The notes under the pieces are model-generated. The model worked only from the letters and a program-made list of their open reading frames with translations. It was not told where the DNA came from and made no database searches. The translations under genes and the position numbers were made by a program. From Portulaca oleracea (Eukaryota > Streptophyta > Magnoliopsida > Caryophyllales > Portulacaceae), in assembly GCA_029582165.1 (NCBI GenBank), contig CM055880.1, positions 2,604,001 through 2,668,000 of the forward strand: DNA of 64,000 nt, given 5' to 3'. Shown one piece after another: positions 23,167-43,385 of this stretch. Position 1 is the first letter of the stretch; every line of letters starts with the position of its first letter.

Positions 23167-23519
23167 ACTTTAATTCGTTAAAAAAGAATGATGATACGAG
23201 TCTTGACCCAAGACACTTCTTTGAGTTAAATAATTATGACAAATTGAAGTACAAATTAAAATAGAGTTCGATCTATATGGAAAAAAAAATATTACATTGT
23301 GTCTAAACTTTCAATGAAATCAATTATTCCAATAAAAAATCTAGCTATAATAATCATACTAGAGCCTAAAATTTTGTATAAATTTTTGTCCAATTTTTAT
23401 ATTGTCCGAATATTCGGACATAAAATTCTCTTTTTCTATTAATAAAAATTTTTGCCAGCGCTAAATCATACCTAATTTTTTTGCTGGATTGGTATATAAC
23501 ACTAGCTACTACTATACTA

Positions 23520-23778
23520 CCTCCGTCCCAAATTATTTGTCTTTTTACCTAATTTCTTTGTCCCAAAATATTTGTCCTATTTATAATTCCAACAACTATA
23601 ATTCATTTTCTGCCCCTAATTAATTAGTTTACTTATCACTTTTTACAATTTCAGCAACTACTTTCTTTAATTAAAGTAGGGGTAATTTGGGTAAATTATA
23701 AATTTTTTACCTCAATTCCCAATATATATTGGTCTTCTCAAATTAGGTAAATGGATAAATAATTCAGGACAGAGGCAG
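23520..23778. mobile_element. Stowaway-like MITE, second subfamily
   Basis: Begins CCTCCGTCCCAAATTATTTG and ends AATTCAGGACAGAGGCAG, with TA flanks; 259 bp. The interior matches 15793-16055 closely. Confidence 0.75.
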
Positions 23779-24013
23779 TAGTTGGTTTATTTTCATAATT
23801 ATTATCCATTCCATAGCATTTATAATGTTACATCACATTGATATGTATGACATCTTTATTATTCCCACATGCAACTGGCATTAATTACAATCATAGGCTG
23901 GGTTTTTTTTTGGCTCCTTCTTATTGTGGGGAATATTAGTCTTTAGTCTCATCATTAAAAAAAATAAAAGTAAATTATTATATATGCAATACTAACATAG
24001 TGAATTTTTCAAA

Positions 24014-24233
24014 GAGGGAGTATTTGGTTAAGAAATTTTCCTGGGAGAAAGTGGATTAACTTTTTCAAGTTAACAATTTTTTTTTATATTTGGTTTTCCA
24101 TAATATATAGGACAGTTCTTACGTGGGATCATCCATTATTTCACTCACAACCTCAATAAAAAATTTCTTAAAGAAGGCTAGGGAAAATATTTTTCATAAA
24201 AAAACTTTCCAAAAAAATTATCAAACGCACCGT
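24014..24233. mobile_element. Miniature element, TTTGGTAGGAA-type family
   Basis: The left end AGGGAGTATTTGGTTAAG and right end ATTATCAAACGCACCGTG are imperfect inverted repeats. Internal TTTTCCTGGGAGAAAGT and GGGAAAATATTTTTC motifs match the other copies. Confidence 0.55.
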
Positions 24234-24688
24234 GAGTAAAATAACATTAAACTACCTTTGTACGGTGTAATTACTCCTATAAAGGTACAATATCTTCATA
24301 TTTATGTTTCTTATTTTTGGGAGGAATATATATCTTATCCTTGAAGTAAAACCTTAATTAGTTTCTGACAAATGAGAAATAATATGACAGATGGTTATAA
24401 TTTAGTACATTAATAAATCATCAGTTTGTTTAATTTAATTTAGTTAATTCTGACAAACCTAATTTTCTAATCCTTTACTAACGTTATCGATTGATAATAC
24501 ACATAATTTACGTTAGATCCAAGGAAGCTAACATGCACCAATGTCATAAAGATGCATGATTTTAATAATTTCCTAATCATATAGTCATAATTTACGCATT
24601 AGATTTAATTAATTACCAGCTAATTACATAACAGGTGGATATTCCTGCATGTAATCTGTTAGGAATACACCAGTAAACAAAAATATTA

Positions 24689-24926
24689 GGGAGTGTTTGG
24701 TAGGAACCTCGAGAAATTTTTCCTGGGAAAAAATTTTCATGAGAGAATTTTCCAGTAAAAGTTTCCCTTAGTCTCCTTCAAGGAAAATATTATCTAGGAA
24801 AATGTAGGAAATGGTAAGTCATTCGTAAAGTTTTTCCCAAGATCAACCTTCAAAACATAAGGAAAATAAGTCAACCTGGAAAAATTAATAATTTCCCCTG
24901 AGTTTTTGGCCAACCAAACACACCTT
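24689..24926. mobile_element. Miniature element, TTTGGTAGGAA-type family (best copy)
   Basis: Left end GGGAGTGTTTGGTAGGAACC; right end GGCCAACCAAACACACCTTT. The interior shares AAAATGTAGGAAATGGTAAG and TTTTCCCAAGATCAACC with the copy in TOR1L intron 1 (3550-3610), which confirms they are one family. Confidence 0.65.
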
Positions 24927-25570
24927 TAGGGTGAGAAGAATATACTTAGTTTTGAACAACAATTTTTATGCTACTATCCTCAAACTTTGGATGCTCAAAA
25001 TTAAAGTTGGGTTGAGATGTAACAATTAACTAAATCTCGTTGCAAAAGAGTTCTTTTAATTAGGTTGAAGTTAGGTTTGTCAAATGCAACGGCTCTTTTG
25101 GAAGATCTAGATTGAAGGTAACAATTTTATGGTTATATAAATGGTTAAATTAATGACACATCGAAGTCAACTTGTAAAATCGGTTTTATTTCATGTGGCA
25201 ACGGTTTTAGATACAAGTTCCCAAAAAATCATTCTCTCTAAAAATATAATTCCTTAAAAAAGCATCATAACTTATCCAATTCAATCCAATCCATTCAAAC
25301 CTCATTTTATCTAATCCAAAGAGCAGGGCAGTTGTCTTAAAATTAAGAATCTTAACCTTACCAGTTTGACCTACTTCTAATATTTAGAAAGGTTACACTC
25401 ATTCTTTAGGATCGATTCCTAAATTTTAAAAACTTTACTATTAGCTGTGTTTTTAAGTTCTGCTCCAGGGTGTCTACCTAAATAAGCATTTATCATAAAA
25501 TCAAATGAGTTTCGAAAACATTTATGCTAATTTTCTTTTTCTAAATAAGCATCATTAATGTAACTTGTTA

Positions 25571-25785
25571 CTATCCCCGTCCCAAAATGTTTGTACTTTA
25601 ACAAAATTTTGACCATTGATCATTCACAAATTACAGTGAGTTACGATATGAAATTACTGCCGTTAGAAAGATACATTACTAAAAATTACAATGGTGGCAA
25701 TTCAATCTCATATCGTAACTCATAGTAATTTGAGAATAATTAACGGTCAAAATTTAGTCAAATGACAAATATTTTGGAACGGAAG
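25571..25785. mobile_element. Stowaway-like MITE with palindromic core
   Basis: Left end CTATCCCCGTCCCAAAATGT, right end ACAAATATTTTGGAACGGAAG, TA-flanked. The core contains ATTACAGTGAGTTACGATAT and its near inverse ATATCGTAACTCATAGTAAT, so the element folds almost end to end. Confidence 0.65.
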
Positions 25786-25789
25786 TAAT

Positions 25790-27660
25790 ACTCTATAATG
25801 TTGTTAATTGTTTGCACAATAAGGAGCCAGCTAGAACACTCCTCACAACTTTGGGATAATTGATGCAGTAGTAGTGTTAATCATACAGAAACTCAGATGG
25901 TAGACCAGTATAATGATTATTGAAGTTAGTTAGCACTTAATTTAATTAGGAGCAACATAAAACATCATTTTGTATTTACACAATAATTACAAGCACATAT
26001 ATTTACATGCATTGTTATTATTATGAGTTTAAACTTAGCTGGATGTTTATTTGTCTTTTTATCTTAACTAACTAGACAAAGATATCATCAACTAGGCTGT
26101 TTCACGTTGTTTGATTGCCTTCACCTTAAACTAGTTATCATCACTCATAATATATGGCTTGTTTTTTTAACTTTTTGTATATTATGATGTCATGCATGTA
26201 ATTCTTATTTCAGAGGCCTTTGATCCAGTAATAATGTAAAATTTTAATTTACAACTAAAACAATATCCTAGAAAAATAGGAAATATACTTTACATGCATT
26301 ACATTTTATTTGTTTTTATTACAAAATAGTTGTTGTCGGTTTTGTTTGATAACATTGTTGTTTACTAATAAGCCTTGATATCTTCATGTTTCAGGAACTC
26401 TTTTTTTAGGTTACGATAACGATAAAATTTTATTTTTATTTGAATTAAGTGATTTATGACTATTTCTTTTGATTAGTTGACTTCGCAAAACAATGAATCT
26501 TTTATATGAGGATTTTATTCTTTTTGTCTCCACCTCGGTTTGTCTTGTGAGGTGGCATACCCCTTGATATGGACTCATGTATTTATCGATGGTGAATCCT
26601 CACCTTACAAAATTGTTCGAGTTGCCTTTTATTTGCTCGAAGTGATGATCTTATGAGTTTTTCATAGGATTGATGTCTCCCAACAGTTAGAGTTTATCTT
26701 TCTTGTCAGTAAATCTAGAGATATCCTAAATGATTTCAAATCATCTAGCATAGATGCTCAAGATCTTGCAGCTCACGTGGCATAGAAACAGGAGGGTTAT
26801 CCCTCGAACAAGGTTTAGAGCCTGGTAATCATATTTTCCTAGGTGGAAATTATTGATACTCTTAAAGGGTCGTTGCGGGTCTAATTGGGTATTATGGTAC
26901 CCCATTTTTCGTTCCACTAATCTGTTGAACTTACACCCTCTAAAGTGGACCAATGAATGGGACAACTTACCCAAAAAAAAAATCCAACATATATCCAAGA
27001 CGTAGGGGTTGGCAATAGGACGAGGCTTCATAGGATCAAGAGGATCTGAGTCCTAAAAAATAAGAATTGGCATAGGGTCGAGCTATTAACAAGCCGGCCC
27101 GTTTCACAATGTTAAAGGGTTCGATGAATCGACCGAACCAAGTCAGTCGATCAATAACTCAAAATAATTAGTTTTTCCTATTGATTTAAATGCTAACCTT
27201 ACTTAAATATATTATTAATACTTCACATTAAATAATAATTAGCATAAGTATTATTCTTTTTAGCACAAATACACTTGATTTTGACTTTAGGATCAAATGG
27301 GTCAGCCCATGGACCAACCCTTATTTTTACCATAATGCTCTGACCCAGCCCATTATTATAAAGGGCCGACATTGACCCAACCCAACCCTACCCTACCCAG
27401 TACCCTACATGACTAATGGGCCGACCCTGACCCGACCCATCCCGTTGCCCACCGTACTCAAGACCAAACAGTGAAGGATTGGTTTCTTCATCAATCCAAG
27501 CCTGCTCGTATAAGCCCATAAATGAATATTACAAACTACAAAGTGATGATTTGATATATGGGCCTTGACTAAGGCCCGCCCATATTCCAACTGATGAAAC
27601 ATGAATGAAATTGAAGGTCCTGTCAGAGACTTCAAACAGTTCATGACTTTTTGGGGTCTC
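25790..27660. other. Intergenic DNA, no gene recognised
   Basis: Short open frames (for example minus 26741-27031 and 27405-27644) show no recognisable domains. The 27290-27450 part is rich in GACCCAACCC-type motifs. No RNA gene was recognised. Confidence 0.45.
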
Positions 27661-27702
27661 TTTCGCCATCAGCTAATAGTTGGTAACTAGTAGCTGGTCT
27701 AG

Positions 27703-28560
27703 TTTTTTTTTTTTTTTTTTTTTTCCTTTTGATAAATGGAAGCCAATAAAATAATGGCAATATTTGCATCAAAAATAATAGAAAGATCCACAAAACAATA
27801 AAAGATTAGGCAACAACAAAAGCAAAACTACAGCAAAAGAAAATACAACCACTAAGGTTGTATTTAAATATTATGTTTTATATTTTAAAATATCCTTTGA
27901 AAATTTTATTTTTGGAAATTATGGATATTCTTTTATGAAATTCACATTATCTAAAACACTAATTTTGCCGAACAGGGCCTAAACCACAAAATAAACAGCA
28001 GAAAACAACAACTAAAAGATACAAATATCAAAAGTCAAGACTGCTCCAAAAAGCCTTCAACCTTTCTTAACCTTTCTTAGAAGAAATAACCATCATATCA
28101 CAAACTTTTCTCACCAATGCCCTCTTTTGTACAAACATCTCTTCAATATCCTTGAAATCCTTTAAATTGTGAGGAGTTTCATTGGTAGAAGACTTCGGTC
28201 CTTTGAGTTGCTTCTATAACCAACCTCCATTTACATTTCACCACGCCTTTTTCGTTCCTTTTACTTCTCATCCCAACTTTTGAACGTACTAAGATGGAGT
28301 CCTTGAAATTAGGAGAAGCATCTGACCTAACCGACAAAGCCTCTTCAGAATCATTTGAATCACGAGCAGTTAACAAACCCTAGTACAAACACGGTGCTGC
28401 ACAAACAGAGTTTGAAACAATCAGCTCAGAATCCGAAGGAACGAAAGAGTCACCACCTTGGGGGTCCAATGGATTAAGTTGTGAACACAGAATAACCAAA
28501 TCACAAGGCCGATACACATTACTAGTGACGATTGACTCGGTCTACTCTGCTTAGCTTTAG
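27703..28560 (-). mobile_element. Probable decayed LINE 3' end with poly-A tail
   Basis: On the minus strand the stretch ends in a 22-base A tract (T run at 27703-27724). The AT-rich leader into it has CTTTTGTTGTTGCC and GGCTTCCATTTATCAAAAGG, like plant LINE 3' ends. Upstream on minus (28560-28180) are two blocks with coding-like composition, LNPLDPQGGDSFVPSDSELI and ARDSNDSEEALSVRSDAS, separated by a stop. No reverse transcriptase motif was seen, so the class is inferred. A hAT-like fragment (about 27860-27985) interrupts it. Confidence 0.35.
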
Positions 28561-28599
28561 GGACCCAAATCTACCTAACAAAACTAAACTTCTACTTTA

Positions 28600-29375
28600 T
28601 GTTGAATTTTACCCAAGAGACATGCACGAAACTTCTTAAAAACTAATTTATTGGATTCAAAAAACTAACATGAAAACTTGTTTACGAAACACCTAAGACA
28701 AGCAAAAATGCTAATAGTATCCAACAAACTAAAAACTACTCCAATAAACTGGTATCCAAACACCCACATACACTATTAGAGCCATAATTGATCTCTACAA
28801 AGTACACAATGATGATCCGCTTCTAAAGATTAGTTGAAAATAATTATAAATCACTATCCAATTCTCACTATTGGTTAGTGAAATTTCATAGTTCTCTTTA
28901 TTTGGTAGAGAACATAATTTGTCCACTTAATTCATTATTATTATTCACCAACCATATTTTAGTGAAATATCATAGTTCCAGTCTCAAACTCTCAATATGT
29001 TTATCTCTAATTTGAATGGTTAAAGTGAACTAATCAATTTAATTGGAATCTCTAAATTTGCAAAATCTCCAATTTTAAGAAATGAAACTGCCTTTAACTC
29101 ACAATCTTAATTAAACAGTCAAAACAGCTCATAAATGAGATTATTATAACTTAAACTCAATCTTAGCAATGACAACTCTAAACGACACCATGACATTTTT
29201 ACAATGAATCTGTAATCCAGCAAAGAGTTTTTTTTTTCAAAAAAATTCTTGTTGATAATATCAGCCTAAAAAAAGCTTAATTCCTCCAATATAACATCTG
29301 ATTAATCAAACAACTTGAACAAAATCAACCTCAGATCAAAGGATCGAGCAACAAATCGAACACAAACACACATCA
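28600..29375. other. Intergenic region upstream of the DUF679 gene
   Basis: AT-rich, with no coding pattern. The leader and promoter of the plus-strand gene must lie in its right end, but no convincing TATA box was picked. Confidence 0.4.
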
Positions 29376-30023
29376 ATGGAATCCAAACCAGACACCAAAC
29401 AATCTCCAGAAATCTCCGAAGAACAACGAAAACCTCTTTTAGAATCCGATCCTCCCAAAACCCTAACAAAACAACCAAAAACACGCACACAAAAGGCGAT
29501 AAGAAAAACCTTCAAAAGCAGCTTCCGCCTCTCCAATCTCCTCCCATCCGGCGCCGTTTTGATCTTCGAGATGCTCTCCCCGATCCTCTCCAACCGCGGC
29601 AACTGCGACGCGATCCACCACCGGATCGGAACGCTCTGCCTGGTCGCCATCGCCGGAATCTCGAGCTTCCTGATGCACTTCATCGACGGCGTGAAGGACG
29701 AGCGGGGGAAGATCCGGTACGGAGTGGCGACGTTCCGAGGGATATGGATCATCGACGGAACGATGGAGCTCCGGCCGGAGGAGGCGGAGAAGTACCGGAT
29801 TAGGGCGGTGGATTTCCTGCACGGATTCATGAGCGCGGCGGTGTTCATGGCGGTGGCGATGCTTGATCGGAATGTGACCGGATGTTTTTTTCCGGCGCCA
29901 TCGGAGGATGTGAAGGAGATGATGGTTAGGGTTCCGATTGGGGTTGGGGTGGTGTCTAGTTTGCTGTTCTCTTGCTTTCCGAGCAGACGCAATGCGGTTG
30001 TCGCTCCATCGTCGAAGAAATAG
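29376..30023 (+). CDS. DMP: DUF679 membrane protein (DMP family), 215 aa
   Basis: Single-exon gene for a four-span membrane protein of the plant-specific DMP family, whose members sit in ER, tonoplast or plasma membrane and are linked to membrane remodelling, senescence and, for some, gamete fusion. After a polar, Lys-rich N-terminus (1-50), the family opening LSNLLPSGAVLIFEMLSP (52-69) makes the first span. Further spans are about 83-103, 147-164 and 185-201. Other landmarks are IRYGVATFRGIWIIDG (113-128), YRIRAVDFLHGFMSA (140-154) and DRNVTGCFFPAP (164-175). The WIIDG stretch recalls the DMP4/5/6-type members more than DMP8/9, but I cannot settle the clade. The start ATG follows an AT-rich leader. 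Length is normal and there is no break. The coding part is GC-rich against its flanks, so long shadow frames appear on the other strand. Confidence 0.9.
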   Translation: MESKPDTKQSPEISEEQRKPLLESDPPKTLTKQPKTRTQKAIRKTFKSSFRLSNLLPSGAVLIFEMLSPILSNRGNCDAIHHRIGTLCLVAIAGISSFLMHFIDGVKDERGKIRYGVATFRGIWIIDGTMELRPEEAEKYRIRAVDFLHGFMSAAVFMAVAMLDRNVTGCFFPAPSEDVKEMMVRVPIGVGVVSSLLFSCFPSRRNAVVAPSSKK

Positions 30024-30255
30024 ATAGAACCCTAATTTTTTAAAAACTTTGTGACGCGGGTTGAAAAAATGGGGCGAAAGAGTGATTCATTTCCATTCGG
30101 GTGATTGTGTGAAATTTGTTTAATTGATTTTTATGGAGTGATTCATTTCCATTTTTTTATATTCCTTGTCGTTTTTTTATTTATCAAATTATCTACTTTT
30201 ATCTCATTTTTTTATATTAAAATCAGCTATGATTTATAATTTTATATAATTTCAT

Positions 30256-30415
30256 CAATTGTGGTGGGGTGTTGTAGAATTGTGGTAGGTTATTGGTATG
30301 TGGGGTAGGTGAGGAGAGAGAATGTAAAAAGTAGAGGAGAAAAGTGAAAAGAGAGAAGAATGATGAGAGAGAAAAGTAATGATTTGTGGTGAATGTGAAT
30401 TACATGGTTTGTCAA
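30256..30415. repeat. Dispersed repeat, GTGGTGGGGTG / GAGAGAAAAGTAATG family
   Basis: TTGTGGTGGGGTGTTGTAGA followed by GTAGAGGAGAAAAGTGAAAA and GAGAGAAAAGTAATGATTTG. An inverse match (AATCATTACTTTTCTCTCTC, then TACTACAATTCCAC) lies at 55827-55900, and related sequence at 55430-55560 and 62640-62860. Probably a miniature element family; ends were not resolved. Confidence 0.5.
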
Positions 30416-31892
30416 TTATAAAAAGAACAGGGTCTAATTTTAGATCTGATAAATAAGTTCATTACTTCATTTTATGGGGATTTTCAAGGATACTTCATTT
30501 TATGTGTATATTGGTTTTGATTAATTTGTTTTTGTGACAAATAATCAGAAATAGAGGTAATAAATGTTAATGACAAATATGTCTCAAAATTAAATTTTTG
30601 TGAATTTCTCAAATCTTCCCATATTTTTCTAAACTTGCTCCTGTTCCAAGTACTTGGTGCTAGAGGTAGCCACAATTTGGGCCCATCTTGTTGGGTCTGA
30701 TATATTTGATTATTCGGTCAAATTGCTCAAATTTGAGCGGCGATCAAATTTCGATTTGCTCATTTTGTCCATACTAAAACTCAAAATCTGATATTTGAAT
30801 GACTGAATTTTCAAACGAAAGAAAAATAAACTTGAATGAGTTTTGCTATGACTGAAATGGATCGAATAATATCAAAACCATAAAAAGAAGAGTTGAAATT
30901 TCAGTTCAGTGACATCTGAGTGATGAATTAGACCTAACTCGAATTTCATCATAATTTCGACCAAGTCAAACCCGAATAACAAAGGTCAAGCTCAACTATG
31001 GTTTACATTTTGTTATAACCAACTTTCAAATTCAGTTAAAATAACTTTGACTATACCCTACCTTTTTTGAGTCGGACTAATTCTATCATTCAAACTGGAC
31101 AGATTTTAACTAGAGCCAATATTTGCACAACCTTATCAAAAACATACTTAAACAGTCCTCCGTATTTATCCAAATTTAACTAACCTTGTCATATTTGCCT
31201 CCAAAATCTATTTACTTTACAAAAATACATATGGAAAAGTTTACATTATAAGCCCCGTTGGTCAACAGGCTAATATCTAACGAGTAACAACAATATGGCA
31301 CTTTGGTCAACAATATATGGTATTTGCACACAAAAAAAAGGAAAAGAAAAAAGATTGGTTGATGGTGGTTGACCAAATAGTGGATCAATGGGCCGAGATG
31401 AGACGGAGCAGTAGATCCAGCCCACTGATCCAATGGGCCCAAATATATAAACAACAACCTTCTAAATTAAATTATTTCTTTTTCCTTTTTTTGGGGGTGG
31501 GTTTTCCCATGAAACCCTAAGATCCAAACATCCAAAAAGGTTAAGAAAATAATTAAGAATTGATTAAACCTAATTAAAAAAAGGATTGGCTTGCTGATCA
31601 CATAACATAATACCACTAACCTAACCCGCTAACTGATTTTTGTTACGCGCACACCAAGTATCCCCACAACAAAAAGGTAATAAAGTTAATCCCTTTCTTA
31701 ATTCTAATTACTGCTAATTTAGGCCTTCCTTGCTTGCTTTTTGTGTAACCAAAAAATTAAATAATGTAAAACAAAATCTAGGGTTTAAAAAAAAAAAAAA
31801 GAGTGTTCAAGAAAAAAAAAATAGTATCAATCTTTTTTCATAATTACAATTTTTGGGTAACATAGTAGTGATTTTGTACTATAAAATCAATG

Positions 31893-32074
31893 GTACATTT
31901 GATAGTTTTTCGAAAAAGACTCTTCAAAAAAAGAATAATAATAATTCCCATGAAACCCGACCCTATTGGAAAAATTTTTCGTGAGGTTGTGAGGAGAATA
32001 ATGGATCCCACATCAAAACTTTCTCATATATTATAGAAAATCAAATATGAAAAAATTTATCAACCAAACTCTCC
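31893..32074. mobile_element. Miniature element, TTTGGTAGGAA-type family
   Basis: The left end GGTACATTTGATAGTTTTTCG and right end ATCAACCAAACTCTCC are inverted. The interior has GAGGTTGTGAGGAGAATAAT and ATATATTATAGAAAATCAAA, comparable with 24014-24233. Confidence 0.5.
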
Positions 32075-33864
32075 ATAAAAAAATGCTCTCGATTGTTTTA
32101 GTTATGCTATTTTTTTACTGCTACTGATATATTAATTTTGTAGGGTTAGAGTTTATGAACTTCAAAAATAAATTTGATCAAAGATATACGAGTTAGCAAC
32201 CGATGGTGTTTTTTCTAGAGTTTCTAAAATATATTTTGATAATATTGTTAGTGATATGGTAATGTTATTGAAGAGAATAATGGTCCAAGTTATTTTTTTG
32301 AGACCACAAAAATCAACTATGGCAATAAAAGTGGGACCAAAATAAACCTACGTGAAAGAAAAACACAAATTACATTTTTTTTTGATGAAAAAAGTGAAAT
32401 TTTACAAACTCTTTCAGTTTTCATTTAATTTAATCAATTTAAATTAAACAACCAGTTTCTTTAATATGATGTGAAAGAAAAACTAAGAAAAATTGCCTCC
32501 TGTTATAGTGTAAAGACGGTTATACCCTTGTCATTTAACCAAGGTTACTGGTTATTCCCGGTAACCGGTCATTTATGGGGTGCAAGCAAATTGTTGAAGT
32601 TTCCTACTTGTCTTTTGGCCAAACCAACACTCTGTCTTCATTATTTTATTATTTATTTATTTAATTATTTTACTTTTTCACAATACCATTCAAATTAGTT
32701 AACATAGCATTCTATCCATCCAGTTTTCTACTAAAAACGTGGTCCTTAGTGAATGATAATACTCAAATGAAATTACTAATATCAACAAATTAATCACTAA
32801 ATTTAAAACTTAGCTCTTAGAATTTCATCAAATTAACTGACTTTTATTTGTTATTGTGGTTCATAAATTTTATTTATCTTATCTATATTTATTGACCTTA
32901 CATATTTTTACTTATTTTTATATTACATACTCTTATACTACTTTACCTACGTTACACAGTGATAATATATATTTAAAAGTTCATATATTTAATAAATAAT
33001 GTAATTGAAGCGACCCAAGTTACTCACAATACTCTACTAAAATTACAAAATATATGTTTGAAAAATTGTTTGCGAAACGTATTGATAGATTAGTGTTCTA
33101 TGAACGCGAACAAAAGTTAAATGTTACAAACCAAACTATACAATATCATTTTTCTTGTTTAATGGCATGCTTAACAACCTTTCATCTCATACTTATATCT
33201 TTTGAAGAGATAATATCTAACAACCCTTTAATTTCTATAGAACTTTAACTTATTGCACTTGAAATTAGTTTCTTCTAATATTTATAATGATTATCTTAAG
33301 ATTATTATGATACGTAATTCAACAGGTGAAATTTTAAAAAGTTACTATAAATAACATTTGCACATCGTTTACTTAAAGTAGAAAACACACACACAAAATC
33401 CTACTTATTTAATCTTTGATAATGCTAGGTGAGGGTGGTGATGTTATTATTACTCACTTTCCCAAAAGCCAAATGATATTTATATACTAACAGGCTGTCA
33501 AATTGTTAGATAAAATGGACAAGACATTTTTCTTTTAAATAAAAAACTACCAAACTCTACTGAAATTTATCAAACTAACAAAAGCTCAAAATCTAGTTAA
33601 TACTTTTTTCCAAAACTTACCTAAATTTATAAAAGATTACTGAAAATTATCAAAATTTAATTTTACCCAATTATCCACTACCCAACAATTTCACATACCC
33701 TAAAAACAAATAAATCAAAACCCTAGAACACTTTGAAAACCTAGAAAAACAAAAGTAATTAGGATTAAGATTGGGTTACCGGCAACCGGTAAATGTACAA
33801 AACTGACTCCCTCCCACCACACCCTATACCTTGGCAAAAATTTTCCATTTTGTTTTTCCTTTTT

Positions 33865-33870
33865 TATAAT
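33865..33870 (+). promoter_or_regulatory. Putative TATA box of the SNL gene
   Basis: TATAAT within TTTTTTATAATCTCTCTCCC, followed by a long CT-rich stretch typical of plant leaders. It lies about 275 bp before the 5'UTR splice donor. The transcription start is not known. Confidence 0.35.
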
Positions 33871-34140
33871 CTCTCTCCCTCTCTTCCCCCTCTCATTCAT
33901 AACATAATAACATACAAACTATTATCACCCTTCTTTCTTTCATAACAACATTCACAAAGCTCAACATCCCCCCTCTCTATTTCTCTCGCACCCAAAAGTG
34001 TTTTTTTTCAAAGTTTTCTTATTTCCTATCTTTAATTTTCTGGGTTTCTCAAATAATCATCAACTGTATTTTCTCTTGTTGTGTTGTGCAAACCCAAGTG
34101 CCCAGATTGCTGTGAATTTGTTTAGAAAAAAAATTAAGCA

Positions 34141-34452
34141 GTAAGTTTAGAACGATCCTTCTTGTTTTTACCCTTTTGTTCAAACTCTGCTTGATTCTGC
34201 TTTTTGTTTGTGTTTGTGTTTTTGTTTGTGTTTGTGTTTTCTAGCAATCATGAATTAGCCCTTGCTTAATTTTCAAGTAACAATGTGGAAAACAAATTGG
34301 ATGGGTTGTTCTTGTTTTGTGTGATCTGGGTTTGTTGTGCAATTTAAGCTCTTGTTTTTGGTTTTGGGTTTTCTGTGGGTTATTAGATCTGTTTTGTGGG
34401 TTTCTTCTGGGTTAATGGAAGTTTTTTTTCTGGGTTTTTGTTGCTGTTGCAG
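34141..34452 (+). other. Intron in the SNL 5' leader
   Basis: The donor GTAAGTTTAG at 34141 and acceptor TTGCTGTTGCAG ending at 34452 bound a T-rich stretch containing GTTTGT repeats (34205-34240). It lies upstream of the ATG at 34572. Leader introns of this kind often raise expression in plants; here that is only inferred. Confidence 0.7.
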
Positions 34453-34571
34453 GATTCTTGATTATGGTGGAGGAGTGAAGGAGATGATTTGTCGAAGAGA
34501 GAGAAAATAAGGGCAGTTTTTGTTTTCTGTTTTTCTTTTGATTTTTGGTTTTAAGTTTTCTTTTGAAAGAG

Positions 34572-43385
<8,814 letters not shown>

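Larger units (their letters stand above)
30420..33890. other. Intergenic region between the DUF679 gene and SNL
   Basis: No gene recognised. It holds a CCGAACC-type motif region (30700-31080), A-rich runs near 31780 and 31810, and the element at 31893-32074. Small open frames lack any support. Confidence 0.45.

Noticed and set aside
27405..27644. 79-codon minus-strand frame
   Set aside because: No domain and no splice context, and it overlaps a GACCC-rich repetitive stretch.
29336..29992. 218-codon minus-strand frame opposite the DUF679 gene
   Set aside because: It is a shadow of the GC-rich plus-strand coding sequence and shows no recognisable domain.
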